A stretch of DNA of 64,000 nucleotides from an uncultured Bacteroidia bacterium. GTDB taxonomy: Bacteria > Bacteroidota > Bacteroidia > Bacteroidales > F082. Of this stretch, positions 16,528 to 25,971 are shown piece after piece. Numbering within the stretch: the first letter of the stretch is position 1; each line of letters starts with the position of its first letter. Made by a program: the position numbers and the translations under genes. Below the pieces are notes generated by a model, which worked only from the letters and a program-made list of their open reading frames with translations, did no database searches and was not told the origin of the DNA. Location: positions 1-64,000 of the forward strand of contig CADCML010000004.1 in assembly GCA_902802535.1 (NCBI GenBank), written 5' to 3'.

Positions 16528-17825
16528 TATCTCTGTCTTAAATCAATGAATTTTACGGGTTTGCGGGTCTTGGCCGGATAATTAATCCTTTGGATTTCCT
16601 CCACGGGATGCACCTCAATTTGCGGTGCCACGCGGATGCGCGAACGGAAACTGTCTTTCAGTGCCTTGACCACATCAAATTCAGGGGTGTATTTCAGGCC
16701 GATTTTCACTACCACATCATCGGTGCCGGCCTCGCTTTGGCGCACTTCTATGACATAGTTTTCCACATAGTCGGTGTTGTCGAGCACATCGTTAATCGCT
16801 GGTGGATAGAGCGTTGTGCCTTTCAGTTTGATCATATTGTTCTTGCGACCCACGAGTGGTGTGAGGCGGTAGGAATTGCGCCCACACTTGCATTGTTCCA
16901 TGATTTTGGCGGCAATGTCGCCCGTGCGGAAACGCAACAGCGGCATAGCCTCCACGCCAAGGGTCGTCACTACGATTTCACCTGGCTCGCCATCGGGAAC
17001 GGGAAGTCCATCCTCGCCGATGATTTCCACAATGATAAGTTCAGGATGCACATGCCCGCCCTGTCCGTACTCACATTCCGAGAAAGTCGCGCCCATCTCT
17101 GTCGAAGAATAGGTGGCAAAGAGTTGCACGTCCCATTTCTCCTTGATTTTGCGACCCAAAAGGTTGAGGTCGAAGTTTTGTTCGCGCAAGCCCTCACCTA
17201 TGCCGATGATGCGACGAACGCTGCTGTTCTTGTAGTCAATGCCGTGTTCCTCAGCGTATTGTATCAATTTCAGGATGAACGAGGGCACACACATGATAGT
17301 GTCGGGCTTGATGCGGCGGATGGTGTCCCATTGCAGTTCGGGGATACCGTTGCCCACGCGGATGACACCTGCACCCAACTCGCGCAAACCGAGGAAATAG
17401 GCCAGTCCGGCCATGAAGCGCTTGTCGAGGGTGGTCATCAGTTGCACCACATCCCCAGGCTTCACGCCCGCGCACTCAAATGATTTTTTTTCGTTGTAGG
17501 CCAAACGTTGCAGGTCCTTTTCGGTGCAGCCGAAGGTCACGGGATCGCCGAGGGTGCCGGAAGTGGTGATGTAATCGATGATTTTGGCCTTCGGGCAGCA
17601 AAGAAACTCGTCGTTGAAAAGTTGCAGGTCCTTTTTCTCCGTGAAGGGAATCTTCACCAAATCCTCGATATGCTGGATTTTGTCAATATGGATGCCGTAA
17701 CTCTCGAACATCCGCTGGTAATACGGCGAATGCGCTTGCAGGTAAGCTAAAGCCTCATGAAGCAAACCCTCCTGATAAACCTTGATTTCTTCTGCGTGTT
17801 GATATTCTATGTCGTTGATTATCAT
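16527..17825 (-). CDS. PaaK-like AMP-forming acyl-CoA/ACP ligase
   Basis: 432 residues, the usual size of phenylacetate-CoA ligases. ATP-binding loop TTSGTLGDPVTFG, ATYSSTEMGATF, RFRTGDIA and the C-terminal GRKNNMIKLKGTTLYP region are present, as are two cysteines in KCGR typical of PaaK relatives. It adenylates an aromatic acid and transfers it to CoA or ACP. With the ammonia-lyase in the same operon the expected substrate is 4-coumarate, which would prime polyene synthesis. The substrate assignment rests on pathway logic, not on a specificity code. Confidence 0.85.
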   Translation of the reverse strand: MIINDIEYQHAEEIKVYQEGLLHEALAYLQAHSPYYQRMFESYGIHIDKIQHIEDLVKIPFTEKKDLQLFNDEFLCCPKAKIIDYITTSGTLGDPVTFGCTEKDLQRLAYNEKKSFECAGVKPGDVVQLMTTLDKRFMAGLAYFLGLRELGAGVIRVGNGIPELQWDTIRRIKPDTIMCVPSFILKLIQYAEEHGIDYKNSSVRRIIGIGEGLREQNFDLNLLGRKIKEKWDVQLFATYSSTEMGATFSECEYGQGGHVHPELIIVEIIGEDGLPVPDGEPGEIVVTTLGVEAMPLLRFRTGDIAAKIMEQCKCGRNSYRLTPLVGRKNNMIKLKGTTLYPPAINDVLDNTDYVENYVIEVRQSEAGTDDVVVKIGLKYTPEFDVVKALKDSFRSRIRVAPQIEVHPVEEIQRINYPAKTRKPVKFIDLRQR

Positions 17826-17842
17826 AGTTATAATATTGTTTT

Positions 17843-18739
17843 TTAATCGTTGAATTGTTGAATCCAGTTAAGAAACTCCTGTTTCCATTGGCGACATTCC
17901 GCCGTTCCTTTTTCCTCGCTCGCGCCAAAGCCGTGGCCACCGGTCTGGTATTGGATATAACGGTGGTTGACTTTGTTGGCGGTCAGGGCGGAATCGAGCA
18001 AAATCGAATTATGATACTCCACCACAGGGTCATCGACGCAATTGACGAGAAACACGGGCGGGCAATCGGCGGGGATATGGCACTCCAAAGAAAGCGAATC
18101 TATCATTATTGGATCGTGATGGCGTTTTTCACTCAGCAAGGCGCGTCGCGAACGCTTGTGAACGTATGGTTCGCGCATCGTCACCACGGGATAAATCGGT
18201 GCAACAAAAGTCGGTCTGAGGCTGACTTCTGTATCTATTCCGTTGGCTTCCAAAAAGTTGACTTCATTGAAACAAGCCGCCGACATCACCAAATGACCGC
18301 CTGCCGAAAAGCCTATCATGCCCACCTTGTCGGGGTTGATGCGGTACGCCTCGGCATGTTCGCGCACCCATTGCAGGGCACGTTGTGCATCTGTAATCAT
18401 GTCGGGATGCTGTTTGCCGCGAAAGATGCCGCGATAATACCACAAATAGGCGAAAAAGCCAATGGTACGGTAACGCAACACAAACGCCGTTATATTGTTG
18501 TCTTGCAGCCATTTGGCTACTTTTTCGCTTTCGTTTTCCTTGTCAAGCCAACAATAACTGCCACCCGGACACACGATGACCGCAAGCCCGGTTTCGTTAT
18601 GCTCAGCCACAAAAGGCGTCAGCGTTACCTGATTGCCGTAGTTCACCTTGTAGCCTTCCCACAAAGGGATGCTTTCTTGACCGAAAAGCCATCCCGAAAA
18701 GAAACATAATATGCTTAATAACAATAATTTACGATTCAT
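17843..18739 (-). CDS. Exported alpha/beta hydrolase (acetyl-esterase-like)
   Basis: The start at 18739 opens with a signal peptide (MNRKLLLLSILCFFSGWLFG). The in-frame ATG at 18793 would add 18 residues overlapping the desaturase gene. 298 residues. Nucleophile elbow GFSAGG, oxyanion stretch VIVCPGGSYCWLD, acidic residue in VNCVDDPVV and histidine in TGGHGFG form the triad. It resembles the BD-FAE/acetylxylan esterase group. Its place within the pigment operon, between the desaturase (32 bases upstream) and the ligase, suggests it hydrolyses an ester of the pigment or its precursor in the periplasm, but it could be a passenger. Confidence 0.8.
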   Translation of the reverse strand: MNRKLLLLSILCFFSGWLFGQESIPLWEGYKVNYGNQVTLTPFVAEHNETGLAVIVCPGGSYCWLDKENESEKVAKWLQDNNITAFVLRYRTIGFFAYLWYYRGIFRGKQHPDMITDAQRALQWVREHAEAYRINPDKVGMIGFSAGGHLVMSAACFNEVNFLEANGIDTEVSLRPTFVAPIYPVVTMREPYVHKRSRRALLSEKRHHDPIMIDSLSLECHIPADCPPVFLVNCVDDPVVEYHNSILLDSALTANKVNHRYIQYQTGGHGFGASEEKGTAECRQWKQEFLNWIQQFND

Positions 18740-18771
18740 CTTCTCAGTCGTTGGATTTGCAAAATTACAAT

Positions 18772-20292
18772 TTATCCTTGTTTCTTCAGCCATTGGTTTT
18801 CATTTATCTTTCGCACAATCGTGTTGTGCCCGACCAAAGCCTCAGCCGTTTCGATGGCGGTCAGCGAAACGCCGCAAAGCCCGTGGATATTGACATTCTG
18901 CCCCGTCAGGAAAAGATTCCGAACTTTCGTTGACACAGACATTTGCGAGAGCATCAGGTTGTTGCTGTCCTTTCGGAAACCGTAATTGGAACCCTCCTTG
19001 TTGCCGTAAAAGTCGCGAATGGTGAGCGGCGACGCGGCAAAGGCAAATTCGATGCCATCGCGGAAATCGGGATAGAGCCGTTCCATGAAAGCCAGCACCT
19101 TGTCCGTCATGGTTTGTTTCCATTGTTCGTAAGCCACGCCGCGATGTCCCGTGTGGGTGTTTTCCCACGGTTTCACCCAATCGAAAGCTATCGGGGAAAT
19201 GATGACCATCGTCTGGGCAAACTCGCCCTGATACGCAACAGGCGGAGTCACAAACATCAAACTGCGTGGCCAATCAGATGGTTGTATTCCACTGAAATCC
19301 AAATCGTTATCCTCAAAATCTGACAAACAAAAATGCGAGTGATTCAGATAACGAAACGCCTTTTCCTTGAACTTGACAAAGACCTTGAAACTTGAAACCG
19401 TTTCGGGCACCGATTGGACACGGGTCTTGAAAGCTGTCGTAAACGCCTGTGGGTCAATGATTCGCAACAACACATTGGGATGCACGTCCGATATGTAGTT
19501 GTCGGCCTGATAGCGATGGCCTTTCGAGGTTAAAACACCTGTAACTTGATGGTTTTCCACCTCGATTCTCACCACTTCTTCTTGGGCAATCACCTGACCA
19601 CCAGCGTTTTCTATCACTTTTGCCAAGGCATCTGCCATCTGCTGACTTTCACCAATGAATTGGAAAGTCCCGTTGATGTGTAAGGTACTGAGCAGCGCAT
19701 GGATATAAGCCGGCGTGGTATCTCCAACGCCACCCATCAAATCGTTGAGGTAACCCAACAAGGCTTTCAGTTTCGGGTCTGTAATGTATCTGTCCCTCAG
19801 CCGATTGACCGAACCCAAAAAATCCTCGCTGTGCGAAAGATGGTCTGCGGATGTCTCACGCAAATAGAACAAGTCTTCCTCCTCGGAAAGTTCAAAAATT
19901 CGGTCGAAATAATTCCTAATTTGCTCTTTTTCAGCGGGAAACATCGCTAAAAGATAGGCAATATACTGTTCCTTGCCTTGCGGCAGTTGATAAGTCTTTC
20001 CTTCGCTCAAAACCGTGACCACATCGGAGATGTTTTTGTCCATCGGCTGGAGTGAAATCTTTTCTATAACACCCAAATATTCAAACAGTTTGCGCAAGTT
20101 TCCACCTTCCTGAAAGCCGCCAAAAACGTGCATCCCCGTCGGGAAACTCACGCCGTACCTCTTGAAAGTCTGCAAACCGCCGCCGATGATGGCGTTCTTC
20201 TCCAAAACGGTCACCTTATAGCCTTCCTTGGCCAATAATGCCCCCGAAACCAATCCGCCAATGCCTCCCCCGATAATTACGCAAGTCTTCAT
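18772..20292 (-). CDS. FAD-dependent phytoene-desaturase-like oxidoreductase
   Basis: 506 residues. Dinucleotide-binding motif VIIGGGIGGLVSGALLAKEG at the N-terminus and a C-terminal FAD signature (NLFLTGQNVNIHGLCGVSLT) as in the CrtI/CrtISO/retinol-saturase family. These enzymes add, remove or isomerise double bonds in conjugated chains. Homologues occur in flexirubin clusters, where they are thought to act on the polyene. The start overlaps the exporter stop by 4 bases (ATGA), indicating translational coupling. Confidence 0.85.
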   Translation of the reverse strand: MKTCVIIGGGIGGLVSGALLAKEGYKVTVLEKNAIIGGGLQTFKRYGVSFPTGMHVFGGFQEGGNLRKLFEYLGVIEKISLQPMDKNISDVVTVLSEGKTYQLPQGKEQYIAYLLAMFPAEKEQIRNYFDRIFELSEEEDLFYLRETSADHLSHSEDFLGSVNRLRDRYITDPKLKALLGYLNDLMGGVGDTTPAYIHALLSTLHINGTFQFIGESQQMADALAKVIENAGGQVIAQEEVVRIEVENHQVTGVLTSKGHRYQADNYISDVHPNVLLRIIDPQAFTTAFKTRVQSVPETVSSFKVFVKFKEKAFRYLNHSHFCLSDFEDNDLDFSGIQPSDWPRSLMFVTPPVAYQGEFAQTMVIISPIAFDWVKPWENTHTGHRGVAYEQWKQTMTDKVLAFMERLYPDFRDGIEFAFAASPLTIRDFYGNKEGSNYGFRKDSNNLMLSQMSVSTKVRNLFLTGQNVNIHGLCGVSLTAIETAEALVGHNTIVRKINENQWLKKQG

Positions 20293-23200
20293 TTCAGAAA
20301 TATTTGGTTATCAACGATATAATCGCAATTGGGCAGTTCCTCTCCTTCGGGAATGAAGTGCAGGTTTTCAGGGATGTAACTCGTGTGCGAAGCAATCAGA
20401 TGTTTGTCCGTGTCGGCTTCCACGGCATAGACTTGAGTGTCGCGATGCACCAAGGCCATCGTCCAAGCCAATTCTCCCAAACCGCTGTTTTTCAGCAAAA
20501 TGCTTCTAAAATCCAAGGCATCGATTTCGGCGGCGTGGGTGCGGATGCGTTTCAGGTTGCGGCGACATTCGCGCTCTGCCTCGTTGCCTTTGTAAACGTA
20601 CTTATAGCGCACAAACGGCAACACATATTCCGTGTTCTCGCGCTGGCGCCGAATCTCCCCGAAATGCTCAATGTAATACTTATGGAACCGCGAAGTCAAA
20701 GCCCGTGTCTCGATGGATTTCACCTCTTCAGCGGGCATCCTCTCCCCTATTTCCACATAAATTTGACCTTCGCGCAACACGAAATCCTTCTTCGGCATCA
20801 CATGGCTCGCGCCATGGACGAACACGGGCAAAATATCCACATTCAAGGCCTGCGCCAACTGGAACGCACCCTTGTGGAAACGGAGAATCTCGCCCGTTTC
20901 GGAGCGGGTACCCTCGGGATAAACGACCACGGAATAACCACGCTCCACCAAGTTTTTTAGGCGTTCCACATTCTTGTCGTAACCATCGGAAACGGGATAA
21001 AACTCTGCAAATCTGATGATTACTCCATAAACTGGATTTTTCCACACCCAATCGGTCGTGAGCAGCACCACCTTGGGATTGAGCATCATCGTGCAAAGCA
21101 AATCGAGATGCGACTGGTGGTTGGCGATGATGACCGCAGGCTTCTCAAAAGTCTCTCCAACCTCGTTGTTCAAGTGGAATTTTACGCCAGGCAAAAACTT
21201 CAAAGCCGTACGCATCACCCAGGCAATCATCTGGTGGTAACGGTAGCGTTTTGTCTCCGTATTCGGTCCTAAAAGCATGTAAATCAATGTCAAAGGCGTG
21301 ACGATAACGAAAGCAGCGATGAAAAACACAAGCAGGGTTAGGAAGGTGTAAATCATCCGTTTCAGGGTCAAAGGCACCTCGCGGAGTTGGCCTTTTTTCT
21401 TGGTCAGCCAGCCAAAGATAACAGGCGGCAGGTAGCAAGCCATGAGCACCACAACGGCCATGCCAATGATGGCCACCTCGGCCAACGAGCGCATGGCGGG
21501 ATGCTTGGCAAAAACCAGCGTCCCGATACCAATAAACATCAGTATTCCACTCAAAATCACGCTGTTGCGGTAGTTTTTCAGCATCTTTTTTCCGTAGGCG
21601 TACTCATAAAGCAAACCTTCCGTGATAAAAATCGTGTAATCGTCGCCCTGACCGAAGATGAACGTGGCCAAAATGATGTTCACAATATTGAACTTGATGC
21701 TGCCTATGTGCATGATTCCCAATATCCAAGCCCAACCCACCGTCAGCGGAAGGAAAGCCAACAGCGACAACTCCAACCGCCCGAACGAGAGGCAAAGGAA
21801 GAAGAACACAACGATGCTGCACACATATAAAATATAATCAAAATCGTCGGACAAGGCAGAAACCAAATTATTGCCTACATCGCTGATACTGAACGCAAAA
21901 CCTGTGTTTGGCAAGGCTTGGCGCAACTGCTGTTTCAATGATTCGGAAGTCGAAACGGGAACTCGCACGAAATTGACCACCCGCGCCATCGAATCGTGCT
22001 GTAAGGTATAGGTCTGGCACAACGCCCGCAAAGGCTTCATCTCGGCCTCGGTCAAAGGCTCGTACTGCTTCGCAAATCCCTCAATGAACGGCGAAAAAGC
22101 GTCTTCCTTGAAACCCGTTTTTATTGCTTCGCGCTTGACCTCATCAGCGATTTCGGGATGCCGCTCCCAAAACGCCGACCATTGTGCCAAGGATTCCTTT
22201 TGCTTTTCGATGGAAGGCAACAGCCCATCGGGACCGGAAATCACAGCGGAAACGCTGTCGGGTAACAGGCGACGGCAATCGGCCATCATGGTTTCATTTT
22301 TCATCAAAGCATCCTGTAAATCAGCACCTTCCGAAACCACATAAATCAAGTCCGTTTCGCTTTCCTTTTGCAGCGACTCGCTCAAGATGGCCAAGTCCTT
22401 TTGCTGCTGCTCGGTCATGAAATTGATACTATGCAAATCGGCATCGAAGGCCGTTTCTTGACTAAAGTAACTGAGTATCAATGTAATGATGACCAAAGGC
22501 CAAAAAGCGTACAACTTGATTTTGCGCCAAGTCTCGGATGATGCTTTGCCGTCGTCAATGAAAAGCCTTTTGGTTTTCTTGGGCGCGACGGCGAACAAAG
22601 GCAGGAAAACCATTACGAAAAGCATGGTGCCGACCAGCATCAGGGCACCAAATAGGCCCAAGTCGCGCATGGCCTCGGCCTTCACGAAAATGAGGCAGGC
22701 GAAGGCCGCCACTGTAGTAAGGTTGCCGATGACCAAGGGCTGGATGACGTCTTTCAGGGCCTCGCGCTTGTCGGGTTGTTGCTTGATGTGGTCAAGGAAA
22801 TGGAGCGGATAGTTGACCGCGATGCCCACAATGACCGAGCCGATACCAACCACGATGATGGAAATGCTCGACTTGAACAAGGCGATGACCGCCAAAGCGA
22901 AAATCCAACCGAAAAGGACGGAATTGCCGAGCCAAATCAAGTTGCGTTTGCGTGCCATAGTGAACATTAAGATGCCGAAAATCAACACGATAGCCAATGC
23001 AACGGAGAGATAACTGTCTCTTTTGATTTGCTGCGCGTTGGTGACAGCGATGGTGGGCGCACCCACGGCGGAAATATGCACATCGGGCGAAATTGCCTCG
23101 GTTTGTTCGATTACCTTATTAATTAACGCCACGAGTTGCGCGTTGCCACGGGTGTCGCTGCCCGAAAACGGCGAGGAGAAAAAGGCAAAACCCATGTCGC

Positions 23201-23837
23201 CGCGCCCGTTGAAAAGGTATTCGTCCTCCACACGGTAGCCTTCTGTGGCGTTCAAGGCATTGAGACGTTGCAGCGTGGGCGAATATAGGTTGAGCGGGTC
23301 GGCCTTTACCCCATCGACCACAAAACTAACCGTCGGCATCGACAATATCCGCTTAATGTTGCCCATGCAGGTGGCCACATAATCCGGCTCGGCCAATAGC
23401 GAGTCCATGCGACGGTAGTCGGCCTCGGTCAGGAACAAGGCTTGGTTTTCGCGAATGAAGTCGATGGCATCAAACACTTGGCTTTCATCGACTTTGCATC
23501 GCAAATCGTTGATCAACAATGCAGTATCTTCCGTTTTCCAGTTCGTTTCAAAGGCATCCATAGCGTCCATCAGGGCATCAAGAACCTCGTCGCCAACGAG
23601 TTTTGTGGTGTCAGCGGCAAAAATGACCGTGATTTGTCCTTGGTTGCTGAGGTCGTCGTAAACCGAGGTGTATTTTTCTTTTTCGGGGTCAGTAGGCAGG
23701 AAGTCGGCGATGTTCTCCTTGTAGTCCAAACGCAAAGCCGAAAACACACATAAAGCCGTGACAACCAGCAATAAAGCGATTGACAGTGGCTTGTTGCGTG
23801 ACAGGCGATCGTAGATGGAAAGGAAGAACTTATTCAT
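20289..23837 (-). CDS. MMPL/RND exporter fused to a PlsC acyltransferase and a C-terminal Rossmann-like domain
   Basis: 1182 residues. Residues about 1-850 are an RND/MMPL permease with two periplasmic loops and two bundles of membrane helices (IVLIFGILMFTMARKRNLIW; FGQGDDYTIFITEG). Residues about 860-1035 are a PlsC domain with NHQSHLD at 906-912 and YPEGTRSE at 973-980. The last 100 residues hold GLGELAWTMALVHRDTQVYA, similar to a methyltransferase motif I but too short for a complete enzyme. Such exporter-acyltransferase fusions are a feature of flexirubin/APE clusters. It probably moves and acylates the polyene lipid at the inner membrane. It overlaps the glycosyltransferase gene by 8 bases and the desaturase gene by 4. 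Confidence 0.85.
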   Translation of the reverse strand: MNKFFLSIYDRLSRNKPLSIALLLVVTALCVFSALRLDYKENIADFLPTDPEKEKYTSVYDDLSNQGQITVIFAADTTKLVGDEVLDALMDAMDAFETNWKTEDTALLINDLRCKVDESQVFDAIDFIRENQALFLTEADYRRMDSLLAEPDYVATCMGNIKRILSMPTVSFVVDGVKADPLNLYSPTLQRLNALNATEGYRVEDEYLFNGRGDMGFAFFSSPFSGSDTRGNAQLVALINKVIEQTEAISPDVHISAVGAPTIAVTNAQQIKRDSYLSVALAIVLIFGILMFTMARKRNLIWLGNSVLFGWIFALAVIALFKSSISIIVVGIGSVIVGIAVNYPLHFLDHIKQQPDKREALKDVIQPLVIGNLTTVAAFACLIFVKAEAMRDLGLFGALMLVGTMLFVMVFLPLFAVAPKKTKRLFIDDGKASSETWRKIKLYAFWPLVIITLILSYFSQETAFDADLHSINFMTEQQQKDLAILSESLQKESETDLIYVVSEGADLQDALMKNETMMADCRRLLPDSVSAVISGPDGLLPSIEKQKESLAQWSAFWERHPEIADEVKREAIKTGFKEDAFSPFIEGFAKQYEPLTEAEMKPLRALCQTYTLQHDSMARVVNFVRVPVSTSESLKQQLRQALPNTGFAFSISDVGNNLVSALSDDFDYILYVCSIVVFFFLCLSFGRLELSLLAFLPLTVGWAWILGIMHIGSIKFNIVNIILATFIFGQGDDYTIFITEGLLYEYAYGKKMLKNYRNSVILSGILMFIGIGTLVFAKHPAMRSLAEVAIIGMAVVVLMACYLPPVIFGWLTKKKGQLREVPLTLKRMIYTFLTLLVFFIAAFVIVTPLTLIYMLLGPNTETKRYRYHQMIAWVMRTALKFLPGVKFHLNNEVGETFEKPAVIIANHQSHLDLLCTMMLNPKVVLLTTDWVWKNPVYGVIIRFAEFYPVSDGYDKNVERLKNLVERGYSVVVYPEGTRSETGEILRFHKGAFQLAQALNVDILPVFVHGASHVMPKKDFVLREGQIYVEIGERMPAEEVKSIETRALTSRFHKYYIEHFGEIRRQRENTEYVLPFVRYKYVYKGNEAERECRRNLKRIRTHAAEIDALDFRSILLKNSGLGELAWTMALVHRDTQVYAVEADTDKHLIASHTSYIPENLHFIPEGEELPNCDYIVDNQIFLK

Positions 23838-24609
23838 GCTGCCTCCTTGCTTTTCGGATGAGGCGTGAGGGCCATCCGTAAACCAGCGCGACCACGCACA
23901 AAACGGTGTTCAGCACACTGATGCGGAAGAAGTCCCAAAACGGGCGGAAATGCGATACACGCTCCTCGCCTTTAGGATAAAACACATTGATTTTGATGGG
24001 AATAAGGTCGGTGCCGCGCCATGCTGAGAAGACAAGCAACTCCAACTCGGCCTCATAACGCGAGGTGAGCAAAGCCAAACCAGACATGTTTCTCAAGGGA
24101 TAAAGCCGATAGCCCGTCTGCGTGTCGGGCAGGTCGATGCCCGTTTGCACCTTGAACCAAAAATTCGAGAACTTGTTGGCGAAAGTATTGCCGCCGGGCA
24201 TGTTTTCTTGATTCAAATTGCGGCTGCCCACAATTAGGGCGTTGGGATGTTTTTCCAACGCATTGACAAACAAGGGAATGTCCTCTGGGAAATGCTGTCC
24301 ATCGCTGTCGAGAGTAAGGGCATAATCAAAGCCCTTGGATTTGGCTTTCCTGAAACCCTGTTTCAGCGCATAGCCTTTGCCTCGGTTGCGGCCATAGTCC
24401 ACCACGGTGATGCGCTCGCCAAACGAAGCCAAAATTTCAGCCGAATGGTCGGTGCAGCCATCGTTGACCACAATGACATCGGCACAAAAGGGAAGCACAC
24501 GCTCCACCACATCGCGCAGTGTGCCGCCGTTGTTGTAGGTCGGTATCAGCACGCAGGCTTTCAGTCGCTGCATCGTCGTTCGTGTCGCTATGGCATCAGA
24601 GGGGTTCAT
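23830..24609 (-). CDS. Family 2 glycosyltransferase
   Basis: 259 residues of the GT-A fold: VLIPTYNNGGTLRDVV, VVNDGCTD, LTLDSDGQHFPED (DxD-like metal site) and a C-terminal hydrophobic pair (FFRISVLNTVLCVVALVYGW) that ties it to the membrane. It resembles dolichol-/undecaprenyl-phosphate sugar transferases. Start 24609 overlaps the dehydratase gene by 14 bases; ATG 24573 (MQRLKACVLIPTYN) is an equally reasonable start. In APE clusters this enzyme likely transfers a sugar to the pigment or its lipid carrier. Confidence 0.85.
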   Translation of the reverse strand: MNPSDAIATRTTMQRLKACVLIPTYNNGGTLRDVVERVLPFCADVIVVNDGCTDHSAEILASFGERITVVDYGRNRGKGYALKQGFRKAKSKGFDYALTLDSDGQHFPEDIPLFVNALEKHPNALIVGSRNLNQENMPGGNTFANKFSNFWFKVQTGIDLPDTQTGYRLYPLRNMSGLALLTSRYEAELELLVFSAWRGTDLIPIKINVFYPKGEERVSHFRPFWDFFRISVLNTVLCVVALVYGWPSRLIRKARRQHE

Positions 24610-24973
24610 AACTGAAAGTCAGCGACATCTTGGTATAAATGGTGTTTTCGTCGGCAATGACGACCTGCGCCTTGCATCCCGTTTCGCTTTCCGCGACATG
24701 CGAGAAACAGAACTTGACCTCCTTCCCCTCGGCGGGAATCAAGATAGAGAGGTACTTGATGTTCTTGGACGATTTCAGGAACAGCGGTCGGCCCATTTTC
24801 TGCTGCATCAGTGCGCCCGCCGTTTGCAGCAGGCAAGCCCCCGGCGTGATGGGATTGCCCGGAAAATGCGCCCGATAGACCGGGTGTTCGGGATTGCACC
24901 GCACAACGGCTTTAAAGCCATCGTCGGTTTCCGTTATGGATTGGGTTGGGAAAAGGTTGTCCAAGAAGCTCAT
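24596..24973 (-). CDS. FabZ/hotdog-type 3-hydroxyacyl-ACP dehydratase
   Basis: 125 residues. HPVYRAHFPGNPITPGACLL is the FabZ signature with its catalytic histidine; a glutamate or aspartate partner is not obvious further along, where LLQTAGALMQQKM replaces the usual (E/D)AlAQ. Removes water from 3-hydroxyacyl-ACP to give the trans double bonds that are kept in the polyene. The start overlaps lolA by 4 bases. It is one of two dehydratases in the operon; the changed acidic position suggests it may be a specialised or weak partner. Confidence 0.8.
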   Translation of the reverse strand: MSFLDNLFPTQSITETDDGFKAVVRCNPEHPVYRAHFPGNPITPGACLLQTAGALMQQKMGRPLFLKSSKNIKYLSILIPAEGKEVKFCFSHVAESETGCKAQVVIADENTIYTKMSLTFSYEPL

Positions 24974-25614
24974 CTCTGCTTTATTTGGTCGTTAAACAAA
25001 TTTTCCCCTATCGCCTCATTCACCCTCATCTCCTCAAACCGAATCAAAGTGACATCACCGTCCGAGCCGATGAACTCCACATGGTCTATGATTTGGGTCT
25101 TTTTGTCGAAATGGAATACCAATTGGCTGAACATCCGCTTCATGTCGCGGCGTTTAGGAGTCATCTCGGCCTTCCAAAACGTGTTGTCGTCGTAAAGTAT
25201 CACATCAAAAGTCGAGGTATCGAACAAATTTTTGCCCGATGCGCTGCCCATAATCATGCTCACGATGCTTTGGTACATTCTCCCAGAGTTACCCTCCAAA
25301 ACTTCGACTTTGCCGTCCGTCACCTTGACGATACGCTCACCATTGACGACCAAGGCGAAAGGATAAGGCGAAACATATTCCCAACGCAAACGGTCGGGCG
25401 AGGCGAAATACATCCTGCCTTCCGATACCGAAGGCTCGACCAGCATAGCCATCGTCTTGCTTTGCACGAAACGGCATTGCATGGTTTGCATCGAAGTGGC
25501 GGTCTCTGTCAACGAAGCCATTATTTCATTACTCTGTGCTTCAGAAAGTTGCGTTTGTGCCGAAACATATAGGCCAATGACAATAAATAGTATGGATAAC
25601 CCAAGCTTCTTCAT
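24970..25614 (-). CDS. LolA-like periplasmic lipid carrier
   Basis: 214 residues with signal peptide MKKLGLSILFIVIGLYVSAQ and a LolA-type beta barrel (MQCRFVQSKTMAMLVEPSV, FASPDRLRWEYVSPYPFALV). LolA carries lipoproteins across the periplasm; cluster-specific copies in APE/flexirubin operons are thought to shuttle the pigment lipid to the outer membrane. It is embedded between the DMT protein and dehydratase genes with overlaps of only a few bases. Confidence 0.85.
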   Translation of the reverse strand: MKKLGLSILFIVIGLYVSAQTQLSEAQSNEIMASLTETATSMQTMQCRFVQSKTMAMLVEPSVSEGRMYFASPDRLRWEYVSPYPFALVVNGERIVKVTDGKVEVLEGNSGRMYQSIVSMIMGSASGKNLFDTSTFDVILYDDNTFWKAEMTPKRRDMKRMFSQLVFHFDKKTQIIDHVEFIGSDGDVTLIRFEEMRVNEAIGENLFNDQIKQR

Positions 25615-25615
25615 C

Positions 25616-25969
25616 TCATTTCATGATTAGGAAACAACCCAACACCACAAGAACCAGGCCAATCCAGCGCGAGAAGGGGATGCTCTCGCCAAAGACGAGC
25701 CACGCGGCAATCATGCCGAACACGAACGAAAGGCTGGTCAAAGGATAGGCTTGGCTGAATGGGAATTTTTTAAGGATATAAAGCCAAAGTACCGTGGCTG
25801 CACTGAAACTGATGCCACAGGCCAAGAGCCACCAATCGGTGAGCACACTTTTGAAATAGGCCCAAGTCCATTCAAATTTGCCCAACTGCTGCAACGCCAA
25901 TTTGAGCAACACTTGACCTCCCGAGAGGAAGAGCGTCTGCAACGCAACTAATCCCAATAATCTCCACAT
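25616..25969 (-). CDS. Small DMT/EamA-like membrane transporter
   Basis: 117 residues from ATG 25969 (MWRLLGLVALQTLFLSGGQV); the longer frame from 26035 lies inside the ketosynthase gene and is unlikely. Four membrane helices, with a single EamA-like half (AYPLTSLSFVFGMIAAWLVF), resemble ArnE/ArnF-type flippase subunits and small multidrug transporters, which act as dimers. It could flip an undecaprenyl-linked sugar or the lipid intermediate. It starts 2 bases after the ketosynthase stop. Confidence 0.75.
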   Translation of the reverse strand: MWRLLGLVALQTLFLSGGQVLLKLALQQLGKFEWTWAYFKSVLTDWWLLACGISFSAATVLWLYILKKFPFSQAYPLTSLSFVFGMIAAWLVFGESIPFSRWIGLVLVVLGCFLIMK

Positions 25970-25971
25970 AA

